This document shows, in pieces, positions 11,329-20,544 of a stretch of DNA of 20,544 bases. The position numbers and the translations under genes are program-made. This DNA is from Spirogloea muscicola (Eukaryota > Streptophyta > Zygnematophyceae > Spirogloeales > Spirogloeaceae). The stretch is taken from positions 376,622 to 397,165 of the forward strand of contig WELB01000121.1 in assembly GCA_009602725.1 (NCBI GenBank). The letters run 5' to 3'. Within the stretch, counting starts at the first letter, position 1. Every line of letters begins with the position of its first letter. The notes under the pieces were generated by a model that made no database searches, was not told the DNA's origin, and saw nothing but the letters and a program-made list of their open reading frames with translations.

Positions 11329-11510
11329 AGTCAGACGCCAACTTGTCACGTGCGACGCATGCCTGTGAGAGATACTTCCGTTTATTCCATGCCAAACGCA
11401 TGCTTAATTACCAGCCCCATGCTCATCACCATTGCTACATATACTCATTCTCTACCTCAAAAGATATCCAGCATCCGTGCAATACATGTGTTCTCAAGCA
11501 TGGAAGAACC

Positions 11511-14500
11511 TCATTGAGCTTTTTCAGATGTAAGAGAAGTCTTGGGTCTCTTCTTTGCCGACAAGAGATGTTTTCTTTCAGCAGACTTTGCTCTTTTCGG
11601 TGCCCTGGCAACTCCCCCTAGAGCTGCCATGACGGCCTGCAGACTGTCATCTACTTGACTGCTGACATAATCCAGGCCCTCATTCGATACCCCAGTCACC
11701 TGGCTCTGAGCAGTCTGAGGCACAGTCGAGGCTGCTGTGGCCTCAAGGTCAGTCATGACACCTGAAGTAGCAGGCCTTTCATGCTTGCCTCTCGCTTCCG
11801 TCAAAGTCTCCTCTCCTGTTGTCTGGTGGTCTGGATTGCCAAATAGACCAGCAAAGGCCTGCCGCATCCCCACAGACTTCGCTTGCCGTGCCCTCCATTC
11901 ATCTGGCCTCAGCATGAACCTGCACAAGCACCGTCTAACATTCAGTCACCCGATGAAAGCAAGCCTGACATTGGGATATGGACTATGTAATCAGGAAGCT
12001 TGATGATTAAGGTTTGTAACAGCATACTCAGAAATTGAGCACTTCTGCATCAGCACTGGCCCATGATGTATTCGCCCAAGCTCATTGTGGATAGCAGCTA
12101 ACTCCCCAGCAATTGCCTGCACAGCACAAACGATGCAAACACATCCAATCTCACAAGACTCTGAATGCACTTCGTTTAAGCGGCAGCCACGTCAATGTGC
12201 AGGCAGGCAACGACCTCCGTATCTCCAATCTGCCACACACAAAGCTCCAACATGTGCAACCACCTTCTGATACTCAAATTTGAACATGGAAGTGTATCTC
12301 TTCATAGTCAAGAAACACGACTTGCTACCTCCTTGAGTCGTAGATCTGCAGCAAGGAAGCATTTCTCCACTGTATGTGATCCCGATGGCAGCCTGGCCAG
12401 CTCTCCAAACCTGCCTGTCAGCCTGCGGAATCGGCTCCTGTAAGACAGGTGACGACAGCCAACAATCCTTGTACATTCACATAGTAATTGTGAATGTCAC
12501 TTTATTCAGGATCGACACGTACTTTGATATTGCACGTTGCTTCAGTTTGTGACTAGCTTTGCTGCTGAGGAAGACCTCAAGCACTCGGCCACCCAATCCA
12601 TCCTTCACTACTGCAGCCAAGTCCTCTGCTTTCATGGCCGCCAGGCTTGCCCAATATGGCTGGCTTGCCTCCTGCAGGATGCCCCATCACTTTATACCCT
12701 TGGTGCACTGTCCAACACTGCTGCAGCTTCGATATAGAAAAAAAAAATCATCAACCTCTGTGCTTCATCCTAGATCGCTCCTACATACCTTGGAAAAGCA
12801 GAGGACTATTTGCAGGATTGTGGAACCCTGTACGGAGACATGCCTGGCATGTCCTGGCGGGGAACTGACTGTGCCATCGCCAAAGTGGTCAAGGGCAAGC
12901 AAGCGGGGGGTGACGCCCCTTGCCGCAGTGGGGTGCTCGATGCTTGTCACAGCCTCTGCCAGAGCTGCACAAATCTGCGTCATGGCGACGAGCAGATAAT
13001 AGACGTCAATGCACGAGGAAGCAAGTGCCGCAGTTTGTGGCACTCTCAGTCGTCACACGTCAGCAGTTACTGGATTGGTTTTGCAAACAACATCCTGATA
13101 GGCAACTGGCAGCAGTAGCTTGCCTCCTGTTCATAGATGCCGAAGCGAGAGCTAGCCGCAAGCAAGGCCGCCACCACGCCTGCCCTGCGTCCCACCAGGA
13201 GCTCTGCTAGATGGCCCTCCAGCTCCTCTGCGATCATTCTCACCTGCCTTGTTCAGATGAACAGCCAGTAAATTTTGAAAACCAGCAAAAGTTTGCTGTC
13301 ACAGGCACAAGAAAAATTGTGGCGTGATTGTAGCGACTGTAACACATGCTCACAGTCACGTCCTTCTCCTGACTCCATGTCTCTCCAATTCTTATACATC
13401 AACCCCTGACTTCAGCTATGTAGAGCATGCAGAGACGTTCTGGCCAGCAGTAATGGAGCAGACCTGCGCCCCAAATTTTGCAAAGGCTATGAGGGCCTGC
13501 ACAGTGTAATTGGCAGTCGGGTGCATGGAGAGCTTGTGGAGTTGGCCCTTGTAGTACTCTGTATACAGCTTATAGTAGAGCTCAGCAGAGGACACTCTCA
13601 GCATGGCCTGCACAATGTCCGAGATTGTGCTGTGAGCAAGTAAGTGTGCCACTTCTAAGCCGCTTATTTTCAAGTGGAGCCACGAGTACTGACAAGCTGG
13701 TCCTGGGGGAATGCTGGCACCTCAAGTGCACTTGGAGGTGGCAGACGTTGCCCTACTAGCACGAATATGCAAGGGTGCAGCAGGGCAGCGCTAGAGGGAG
13801 CTTACAGACGTGTTAAAAACCATAAACACATAGGGAAAAAGTGTCAGAAGCCAGCTAAAGCAGCGGTGGCTTATCCTACTTGCCCGCCAACTGTGAAGCT
13901 GACATCTGCTGGCTGGACAAGGCTGGCAAGCTGCCGGAACCTGACAATACCTCTTCATTTGCCTACCAACTATGAGATATGAGTATCAAGGTCCCTCCAG
14001 CATTTCCAGACTACAGCCTTGCATTTGCAAGCTGGTCGAACATTGTCCGCCACCTCCAATTCGACCACGGTGACACTCTTCTAAGGTCTAGTCGAGTTGT
14101 GGCTTTGGTTGTGGCTTCTTGCCTGTGGTCTCTCTGTCAATGTTCACTAAGCTGGCCCTTCTGCAGCCAGCTGCAGAGTCTGACTTTCTTGCAACATTCT
14201 TCTTACTTCCCAGGCTTGACTCTAGAAAGGAGGAGCAGCAGATGCCACGTGTTGGGTGTTGACTCTGAGTAGCAGGAGCAGAAGCACCAATAGATGAGTG
14301 CTGGTTAGGACCTCGATGAGATGAGATCCGAAACGGTCTTGGAGAAGTGCATGTACGTCCTCCATCGGTGCAGACTTTAGCACCTTCGTATGAAGCTTTG
14401 GCTTCTCAAGAGGAGGGCTGCTGAGAAAGATGGCCGCCATCTTGCGGATCCAGGCTTCATCACCTTCTGCGGCAGCAAGCATTGCCTGGCATGACCAGGC

Positions 14501-15777
14501 AATGCCATGTACACTTTAGCAAGCTGGACTCCACTCACAACATGCGATAGACGGCTGCATAAAGGTCATCCATGAAAGCCTTCATCGCAGTAGGTGTCAG
14601 GCCTTCAAGGTGTCTACTCTAGGTCAGGCTGCACTTTATGTACATCGACTACGACGGTTTCGCTTTGGAATGGACATCAAGGCATCAGAGCTATGGAGCT
14701 CGAAGAGCAAATCGTGAACCTAGGGCGTTGACCACCGGCAGCCAGTAAAGAACAGTGTCGGACAGCACAGCTTGGCAAGGCTAACAGGACAAAAATGCAT
14801 GCCAGGCCTGGTGAAGAACACTTGCAGCCGACCTGCAAGACGGGTCCGGCTGCAGGGTCGACACGCAAGCTGTGAACCTCATCTTCAATAGCTCGCGTCA
14901 GAGCCTCCAGCACGCTGTTGAGCAGCTTCGAAAAGAGCTTCCTCCTCGCCCCATGGACGGCTGCAGGGCCAGAGGCTGAGGGGTGCCCAGCAAGGAGGGC
15001 CTGGCGGCGCTGCTGGTCCGGCCGAGCGACAGCCTGGGGCTCGGCCAGCTGGTGCCCGGAAAGCAGGGCCAGCAGGTTCCGCAGCACGTGGGAGCCGTAC
15101 TTGCTCCGCATCATGGCCACAGCATTGTCGCCGGCAGCCTGGAGGCACAAAGGTCAGTGTCGAGGTCAGGCCAGCTCACGAAAGTCCCACATATGCAGCT
15201 GCAGCCGCTCGATGACAGCCGCCGCTGCTGCGGCCACTGTGGACATGGGCAACGTGCTCTCGAGGACTCACCTTGCAGATTGCGGCAAGCGAGTCCTCCA
15301 CGGAACGCAGCCGAGAGGCGTCCGTGTCTGGTGGCGGAGCTTCAACGTGGGCGGCCACCGCCCGGAGGCAGGCCTCGAGGACGTGCGAGGCGCAGGCGTG
15401 GCAGCCGAGGGCGCAGAAGGAGCCGGCGGCGGCGGCCAGGAACGACGCCGCCTGCTGCGGCGTGGAGCAGCGCTCGAGGAGGTCCTGCAGCACGCGGCTG
15501 CACCGGGGGTCGCACGCCAGCGCCGCCTCCTGGCCCGCCGCCTCCGCCAGCGCGTTGGCGCACAGCGCCTCCAGCTCTGGCGGCAGTCAGGCGCGCATGG
15601 TGGGCTGTGACTACGATGTGATCAACAATCGCTAAGTCAAATTCGTAAAGTGATTATGGGTTCACCAGGTTCGACGAAGGAGGGCCTGCCTGCGGGGTCG
15701 TCGGGCGGCTGGGAGCCGGGCGCCAGCAGGCCCGCGATCTCGCCGAAGTAGCTCGCAGTGGCGGCGTCCACCCGCGC

Positions 15778-15808
<31 letters not shown>

Positions 15809-16087
15809 TCTCGCCTGCACGAAAACATATGCACACATTCATCTCTATTTGGAGGAGCAGTTCGTGCCATGATGACAGTGGACATCCTGGACGTCCATGG
15901 ACATCCAGTGGACATCCACGGAGCATGAGCTTCCACCACCGCGGGGGGACAGAAGGTCTACAGAACCCGGACTCAAAGTTGTGGCAGTAATGCCAACTCT
16001 TAGCTTTGTGTCTGGCAGAGGAGCCGGAGGGCAGAACGGCGCGTACCTGGGCGCGGGCGGCGCGGCGCTGCGGCCAGGCCGCGCCAT
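11511..16087 (-). CDS. NOP9: NOP9, Pumilio-like nucleolar ribosome-biogenesis protein
   Basis: Twelve exons from 16087 downward: 16087-16047, 15814-15666, 15576-15272, 15138-14833, 14485-14312, 13607-13464, 13243-13124, 12974-12789, 12671-12523, 12437-12329, 12116-12028 and 11919-11511 (stop TGA). Phases close to 727 codons, i.e. 726 residues, compared with 666 in yeast Nop9 and about 750 in plant APUM23. NOP9 binds pre-rRNA in the nucleolus and acts in small-subunit processing. Pumilio-like repeat cores are seen in order: CHACASHVLEACL, KYGSHVLRNLL, RFGSHLIEAML, ANYTVQALI, GGRVLEVFL, SGSHTVEKCF. ATASYFGEIAGLL precedes them, and GPVLMQKCSIS with RPDEWRARQAK follows, as in the plant homologues. 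The last ~120 residues are low-complexity and lysine-rich at the end (KRAKSAERKHLLSAKKRPK), suitable for nucleolar localisation. One intron (13123-12975) uses a GC donor. Residues 17-25 are polyproline from a CCG run. The first exon (13 codons) is the least sure. Confidence 0.92.
13608..14311 (-). other. Longest NOP9 intron (704 bp)
   Basis: Donor GTCCTA at 14311 (weak consensus) and acceptor GTGCAG at 13608. The join gives the sequence HLIE-AMLRV, which matches family length exactly. Nothing inside looks like a gene, small RNA or insertion. Confidence 0.75.
14479..14505. repeat. 11-bp perfect inverted repeat across a NOP9 3' splice site
   Basis: GCATTGCCTGG (14479-14489) and CCAGGCAATGC (14495-14505) are exact reverse complements with a 5-nt loop. 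The NOP9 exon begins at 14485 on the minus strand, so the acceptor AG lies inside one arm. Confidence 0.85.
15778..15808. repeat. (CGG)n/(CCG)n tract coding for polyproline in NOP9
   Basis: A CGG run on the plus strand reads as CCG codons on the minus strand. It gives nine prolines after the first splice junction of NOP9 and before the conserved AARVDAATASYF segment. Confidence 0.85.
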
Positions 16088-16173
16088 GGCGGCGGGTGAG
16101 GGCTGCGGGGAAGTCGGCCTGCAGGTCTCGGGGATGCTTAAACCCCCAACCCCTAGCAGCAGAGAACAGCGCT

Positions 16174-16302
16174 TCCAAATTGACTGGTGGCTGTGAGACG
16201 CCAGCCCAAAAGCATGGACAAGGGGAAGTGGCTCTCCCTCCCAGTGGGGGCAAGGGCTGTGAAAAAGCCAGCCCGGAAAGAAATAACAAAGGGTCGAAGG
16301 GG
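16174..16302 (-). repeat. Dispersed hairpin repeat, two adjacent copies (C1, C2)
   Basis: C1 (16174-16225) reads GACTGGTGGCTGTGAGACGC then CAGCCC. C2 (16228-16302) reads GGGGGCAAGGGCTGTG, then AAAAAGCCAGCCC, and ends GGGTCGAAGGGG. Both are in the reverse orientation of the family. They start about 85 bp upstream of the NOP9 start codon, so they lie in its promoter region. Confidence 0.75.
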
Positions 16303-16540
16303 CCACAATGACGGAAAAGGGGCCACGATGGACAAGGCAGAGAGTAGACGGCGCAATTCTGTCGGATTTGAGGCTCCTCACTCGTAACCACTGAGTGGTC
16401 CATCCTCCCCGTTCAAGAACACCTGTATGCATCTGGCTGGCTTTCACAGCCGCTCTTTTAGTATCAGCAGCCGCATTCTGCCAGAGCATCTTCAGGCCCC
16501 TTCGTAGCTGCTTAGCGCGTTTTAGGCCCCTCCGTCATCT

Positions 16541-16604
16541 GGCCCCTTCGAACCTTTGTCAATTCTTTTCGGGCTGGCTTTTCACAGCCCTTGCCCCCAT
16601 TTGG
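16541..16604 (+). repeat. Dispersed hairpin repeat, copy D
   Basis: This is one of the best-preserved copies: GGCCCCTTCGAACCTTTGTC, AATTCTTTTC, GGGCTGGC, TTTTCA, CAGCCC, TTGCCCC. GTAGCTGC about 35 bp upstream recurs at a similar place beside other copies. Confidence 0.8.
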
Positions 16605-16652
16605 AGTGCCAGTTCTACGCAATTGGCAACGGCAGCTGGCTCATCAGGGAAA

Positions 16653-17021
16653 GGCTCGCCCATTGAGGATAGGTGCTGGAATGCCAGCCCCAAAAAGAAA
16701 GAATAAAGATCGAGAAGGGGGCCAGGGGAAGCGCTAAGAAAAACAAGCACAACAAGAAACAAAGCAGCTACGTATTACTCAGTAACCCCTGCTAAGCAGC
16801 CTCAGGTCAGAGAAGCTAGGCTCCTGGAAGTGATGAAGGGCTCGTCAATTGAGGATAGGGGCTGGAAAAAGCCAGCCCAAAAAAAGAATGAACAAAGGAC
16901 GAGAAGGGGCCAGGGGAAGTACGAAGAACAACAAGCACAAAATAGAAACGAAGCAGCTACGAAGCACTCAGTAACCCCTGCTAAGCAGCCTCAGGTCAGA
17001 GAGACTGGGTTCCTGGAAGTG
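16653..17021 (-). repeat. 186-bp tandem duplication containing hairpin copies E and F
   Basis: GGCTCG at 16653 and again at 16839 each start a block with the same order of parts. First come ATTGAGGATAGG and a hairpin, then GAGAAGGGG, GCCAGGGGAAG and GCAGCTACG. The block continues with CTCAGTAACCCCTGCTAAGC, AGCCTCAGGTCAGAG and TCCTGGAAGTG. Copy F has a perfect 7-bp stem (GGGCTGG 16859-16865, CCAGCCC 16872-16878). The block may represent a fuller version of the dispersed element. Confidence 0.8.
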
Positions 17022-17130
17022 GGTCCCCTGGCCAGAGCCAGAGGCAGCAGCGAGGGTCTGCCCTCGATGCCCTCGCTGCTCACTCATGGGTACTGAGCTT
17101 CCCTCTGCATCGTCGATGAGAGAAGAGAGA

Positions 17131-17197
17131 AGTGGCTCTCCCAATAAGGGCAAGGGCTGTGAGAAGCCAGCCCGAAAAGAATTGACAAGGTTCGAAT
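17131..17197 (-). repeat. Dispersed hairpin repeat, copy G
   Basis: GTGGCTCTCCCAATAAGGGC, AAGGGCTGTGAGAAGCCAGC, then CCGAAAAGAATTGACAAGG and TTCGAATG. Read in reverse it matches copy D almost base for base. The stem GGGCTG/CAGCCC is intact. Confidence 0.8.
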
Positions 17198-17249
17198 GTG
17201 CTTTGCAGTGTTTTGTAGTGTAGTCCTTTTTCCGGCTCCTCTTTCTTTC

Positions 17250-17300
17250 GCTTTGGACATTGTCCATTCTTTTTTGGGCTGGCTTTGCCAGCCCCTCTTC
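17250..17300 (+). repeat. Dispersed hairpin repeat, copy H, perfect 8-bp stem
   Basis: ATTGTCCATTCTTTTTT precedes GGGCTGGC (17276-17283), TTT and GCCAGCCC (17287-17294). It lies on one side of the reverse transcriptase remnant, in the orientation opposite to copy I on the other side. Confidence 0.8.
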
Positions 17301-17326
17301 TCTATCTCACTTTCTTCTGCCGGCAC

Positions 17327-17608
17327 GCAGGTGCAGCGCGCGGGCCAAGACCTCTGCAGCGAGACGGCCAAGCGCATCCGGTACACCTGCGCTAGCGACC
17401 CGGCTGCAGGAAAGTCCACCGGCTCCCCATGGAAGCGGCGGACGATGGCGTGGAGGGCGAGCTGGTTGAGCAGCTCGAGCCACCGAGCGCCCAACGCCCC
17501 ATGCGTGTCGATAGCCAGCGGGAAGAACTCGTCTTCCCGCGGATGATCAGTATATTTGAGCTCCTTAGCTCGAGCGGCGCAGGCGACCGCAAACCCAGCC
17601 TCATCAGG
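17327..17608 (-). mobile_element. LINE-type reverse transcriptase C-terminal remnant
   Basis: On the minus strand an open frame encodes ARAKELKYTD, then EFFPLAIDTHGALGARWLEL, LNQLALHAIVRRF, and VYRMRLAVSLQRSW. This arrangement (a PLAV/I-E/D-T-x-G-x-x-G block and, about 45 residues later, RLSVALQR-like) is typical of the segment after the reverse transcriptase domain in LINE-like elements of algae and other protists. Catalytic motifs, endonuclease and poly-A tail are absent, so it is a dead fragment. The open frame runs on into hairpin repeats at both ends and is not a gene. The assignment is from remembered family patterns. Confidence 0.5.
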
Positions 17609-17633
17609 CAGTGGTTGAGAGAGGGGAAAGAAA

Positions 17634-17745
17634 CCGCGGCCAGATTGACTGGTGGCTGTGAGAGGCCAGCCCAAAGGAATGGACAAGGTCTAAAAGACTT
17701 GTTCCAGTAGAGGGCGATGGCTGTACTTGGCCAGCCCGGACATGA
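17634..17745 (-). repeat. Dispersed hairpin repeat, copy I and a short partial copy
   Basis: Copy I (17634-17693) shares GATTGACTGGTGGCTGTGAG then AGGCCAGCCCAAAGGAATGG with copy C1. A short degenerate copy follows at 17711-17745 (GCGATGGCTGTACTTGGCCA then GCCC). A further, very decayed copy may lie at 17810-17865. Confidence 0.7.
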
Positions 17746-18029
17746 GAGTTAATAGCTTCGACGGCGCCATAGAGAGAGCTCTTTCAAAGAAAAAAAAGCT
17801 CCTCCAAGGGGCTGAGATGGAAGGACTGGTGAAGTGATAAGGTCCGAAGGGGCCCGGAGAGGGCAAAGCACGCAGCTACGCGAAGGTGTTGAAGTGGCTG
17901 TGGCCCTGATAACGAGAACAAGCAGCTCCTCCAAGATTAGTTACAAAAAGGGCTCGCTTCGGCTGCTGCCTCTTAGGTTCGACGTGGTACCTAGTCCAAC
18001 TGCAAGCTACTCCGACTTGCGGCTGCTGA

Positions 18030-18072
18030 ATTGCCTCTCTTTAAGCTGGCCTTTCACAGCCATTACCCCTTC
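18030..18072 (+). repeat. Dispersed hairpin repeat, copy K
   Basis: The copy reads TTTAAGCTGGCCTTTCACAG then CCATTACCCC. The left end is truncated compared with copy D. Confidence 0.6.
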
Positions 18073-18190
18073 TAGGAACTACTTATCCCTCTCTGTTGTG
18101 GTAAAGCTCCGCTGTGTGGTGGCAGAGTGGGCAGCCAGATCTCCACCAATTCATAATAGCCATTTGCGTATCTGCATGGTATGCACTACC

Positions 18191-18245
18191 TGGCCCATTC
18201 GGACCTTGTCATTTGTTGTTGGGCTGGCATCTTCATTTCCATTGC
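18191..18245 (+). repeat. Dispersed hairpin repeat, copy L
   Basis: CCATTCGGACCTTGTCATTT, GTTGTTGGGCTGGC, then a degenerate right arm. The left flank CCTTGTC-ATT agrees with copies D, G and I. Confidence 0.6.
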
Positions 18246-18401
18246 ACATCTGAAACGAAATGCTTCTCCTTCTTTGCTTTGTACTTGGCCGCTCTGGCCA
18301 TCGATCACACAATTCTGGCAATTACCCCCCCCCTTCCCAAATCCCAACTCCTGTAGGCCATCATTTATGCGCTTGGCCGGCTTCGGAAGGAGTCAACTCA
18401 A

Positions 18402-18455
18402 AGGGCGATGCTGAGAAAGGCCAGCCCAATGAAGAGTGGGAACAGTTAGAAGGGA
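18402..18455 (-). repeat. Dispersed hairpin repeat, copy M
   Basis: GGCGATGCTGAGAAAGGCCA, GCCCAATGAAGAGTGGGAAC, AGTTAGAAGGG. It is followed about 20 bp on by ACAGCTACGCAAG, the same flanking motif seen near copies D, E and F. Confidence 0.6.
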
Positions 18456-20146
18456 TGGAAAGCGCTATATCACACAGCTACGCAAGTGATGAATACAAAT
18501 GCTCATGACTCTTAATCAGCAACCGCAAGTCACAGTAGCTTGCTGCCGGAAAAGTGATCCAAGACTCCTGGACGGCAGCCCGTATCTCAGGTAGCACCTT
18601 CGGTGTCCGCTCATGCAGGTTGCTTTGAGCGAGCCAGCCGATGCACCAGCCGCTTTCTTTGCTCGGGCGGCAGCCTTCTCCTCAATGCCTTCTCGACCCG
18701 GCTTGGATCGATGTCTACTTCAAGAAGAAAGGCGGGCGGTGCGTATGACTTGAAAGGGAGGCCAATGCGAGCCTTACAAATTCCTGGTGACGGGACAAGA
18801 ACTGGCTAAGGGGGTCTCTAGTACCGACGAGCGAGCACATACACTTATTCCAAAGGGAGCAGCAATGTCTTTGTATTGCTCCAAACCCCCCCTTTACAGC
18901 CGTTCTTTTGATAATGCAGCCTTGGAAGACAACGTACGCACACAGATGCTAAGACTTGTCGACGAAGAAAAGTGTGGTCATCATTGCACATTGCTACTGA
19001 CGAAATAAGAGTACGTACGTTTCCTATACCAACAGGAGCTCCAGCTCAAGCGATAGTAGCAGCTCCAGCTCCTATTAATTCCGCACCTTCTAACAAGATT
19101 TTTGGTTGCTGCTTTTCTCTGAAACAATGATCATGGAAGATTAAACACGACGTTTCTGGGTGGACGAGATCCATTATGTGCTATGGGTGTAATGTCACAC
19201 TCTCACTCAGCCGCGCCTTAACACAAGACATGCCATTGCATGAAATTCTGGACCAAGTGTTCAGCAGGACTCTGACCTGCCTCCACTTGCTAACCGGATA
19301 GATTCCTCTTATTTGCTCCTTGCAAGGCACAAGCAGTGTGCATGCAGATGCAGATGCAGACATAGGACAATTTATGACACATCAAGTGTGGCTATGCAAC
19401 AGTGTCTCAGTCTATATAGTTCCACGTTTTATTATCTACCCATTAAACAATAAACATTCAGAATTTACTCGCCACCCCTGTCATTGACGAGGGCAGTGAT
19501 TGAGCAGCAAATCTCAATGTCTGACAAGGTCAGCGTTCCACAGCAGCAAAAAAGACAAATGAACTCATCCACATGTACAGGGGTTAAAATGTTACTATGT
19601 CAACGTGTTCCCTTTGACAAGATGAAGTGCATCACACCACATGTGCACTTTAATTTGCCATGCCTTGTTGATAAACGAAAGTTTCTCAACAAGGTCATGA
19701 ATCTCAAGTCTGCTTCTCCAGCTGCAGTCCATGGGCATCATAAGCACGAGCAAGCACCATAAACACGCACATCTGCAACAGCACATGTATGGACCACAAT
19801 GTGGAAGATGCATACCTTACGCTACCTGTGATAAGTGGAATCTCAACCACCGTATGAATGGACGAGCATTGAGCCACACTTGAAGCTGTAGCATGAGGCG
19901 TTCCTTGCCAATGACGGAGTCATCCTTGAAAGCGGAGCTAGTGATGATCATACCGTAGGCTATAAATCGGCAATGAAAAAAGCGGAAAGACTGCAGGCCT
20001 TCACGACACAATAGATTGGTAGAGCGTCTTGGACCACCTCATGAGGGATGTGTACAAGTAGTGTACATATGAGTTAATGTGGAAAAATGATACTGTAGGC
20101 GTTGAAAGTGATGGTAGAGCTGAAGCTGTTGTCGAAATAAGTGAGA
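18456..20146. other. Gene-poor stretch, nothing firmly identified
   Basis: No open reading frame here has a recognisable domain, and no chain of exons with consistent phase emerged. Small simple repeats are visible: three ATGCAG-type units at about 19342-19360 and CAGCTCC-type repeats near 19035-19072. A possible 26-codon exon on the minus strand at 19959-19880 is described in the findings. Confidence 0.5.
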
Positions 20147-20190
20147 AAGAAGGTAGGGGCTGGGAAAGGCCAGCCCTGCAAGAATGAGTG
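20147..20190 (-). repeat. Dispersed hairpin repeat, copy N
   Basis: GGTAGGGGCTGGGAAAGGCC then AGCCCTGCAAGAATGAGTGG. The stem GGGGCTGG/CCAGCCC is intact. It is isolated from the main cluster by about 1.7 kb. Confidence 0.65.
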
Positions 20191-20544
20191 GTCCACCACC
20201 GCGACCATAAGGTCTGTGAACTAGGAGTGAAATTTGAGCCACACAGGCACATGCTGATGCTGGTGATAGCAATAATGATGTCATAATGACCGCCGATGTA
20301 AGAGATGGTGATGATGATGCCGTATGATCGGTGACATCGATGATGTATTGAATGTTGTATTTCTCGTCCAGTGCCATAAAATCCTCTGGTCTAGTATCTT
20401 GATCAGATCAGGATCTGCACCGAACAGTGAAAGTGCAATAGCCGGCGTCAAGTGTGCACTCGTCCTGATACGACATGATGCGTCAAGGATGCATCACTGA
20501 CATGTCAGCCCTTGAAGCACTGTGACATATGAGTCAACTCGGCT
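20191..20544. other. Unassigned window end with GAT/ATG-rich simple sequence
   Basis: The stretch contains repeated TGATGATG-like sequence between about 20248 and 20345. Short open frames exist on the minus strand near 20345-20460, but none matches a family I recognise. A gene continuing beyond the window cannot be excluded. Confidence 0.4.

Noticed and set aside
13674-13982. 102-codon plus-strand open frame
   Set aside because: It lies inside the long NOP9 intron on the opposite strand and has no recognisable motif.
14918-15621. Plus-strand open frames of over 200 codons
   Set aside because: They are antisense shadows of GC-rich NOP9 exons.
16653-17021. Direct repeats considered as a CRISPR array
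   Set aside because: There are two long tandem blocks with no regular short repeat-spacer pattern, in a eukaryotic genome.
17184-17197. GGTTCGAAT resembling a tRNA B-box
   Set aside because: It is part of the hairpin repeat and no acceptor stem, anticodon arm or A-box at proper distance could be built; not a tRNA gene.
19484-19762. 92-codon plus-strand open frame
   Set aside because: It shows no family resemblance, and no splice-linked neighbours could be found.

Overview
The window looks like nuclear DNA of a green alga, most likely of the Trebouxiophyceae/Chlorophyceae type. It holds spliced genes with many short introns and GC-rich exons. The proteins are closest to land-plant families (F-box/kelch proteins, the ABCG7 half-transporter, the APUM23/NOP9 Pumilio-like protein). 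TGTAA motifs, the usual green-algal polyadenylation signal, lie downstream of several stop codons. The species assignment is inference. All exon boundaries were derived by reading splice sites, checking phase and comparing with remembered family sequences; no alignment was run.

Layout: (1) 1-1561 (+), the 3' four exons of an F-box/kelch-repeat gene cut by the window start. (2) 1562-3016, non-coding, with two copies of a dispersed hairpin repeat just upstream of the next gene. (3) 3017-5146 (+), a class 3 triacylglycerol lipase with a complete Ser-Asp-His triad. (4) 5147-5660, a convergent intergenic spacer with a 66-bp direct duplication. (5) 5661-9586 (-), a 12-exon ABCG half-transporter of the ABCG7 type. 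(6) 9587-10373, a divergent promoter region dominated by a (TC)n/(GA)n microsatellite. (7) 10374-11257 (+), a three-exon HotDog acyl-CoA thioesterase of the ACOT13/THEM2 type. (8) 11511-16087 (-), a 12-exon NOP9 gene encoding a Pumilio-like ribosome-biogenesis factor; its 3' end probably overlaps that of the thioesterase. (9) 16088-20544, 4.4 kb without a recognisable intact gene. It is full of the hairpin repeat, a 186-bp tandem duplication and a remnant of a LINE-type reverse transcriptase.

The genes are independent eukaryotic transcription units, not an operon. Lipase, ABCG transporter and acyl-CoA thioesterase are all compatible with lipid metabolism or transport, but adjacency alone does not show that they work together.

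I found no convincing new multi-gene system. The observations most worth checking are the dispersed GGGCTGGC hairpin family, a stop-free 84-nt intron inside the ATP-binding domain of the transporter, a GC-AG intron and a splice-site hairpin in NOP9, and the behaviour of the two single N characters in the assembly.
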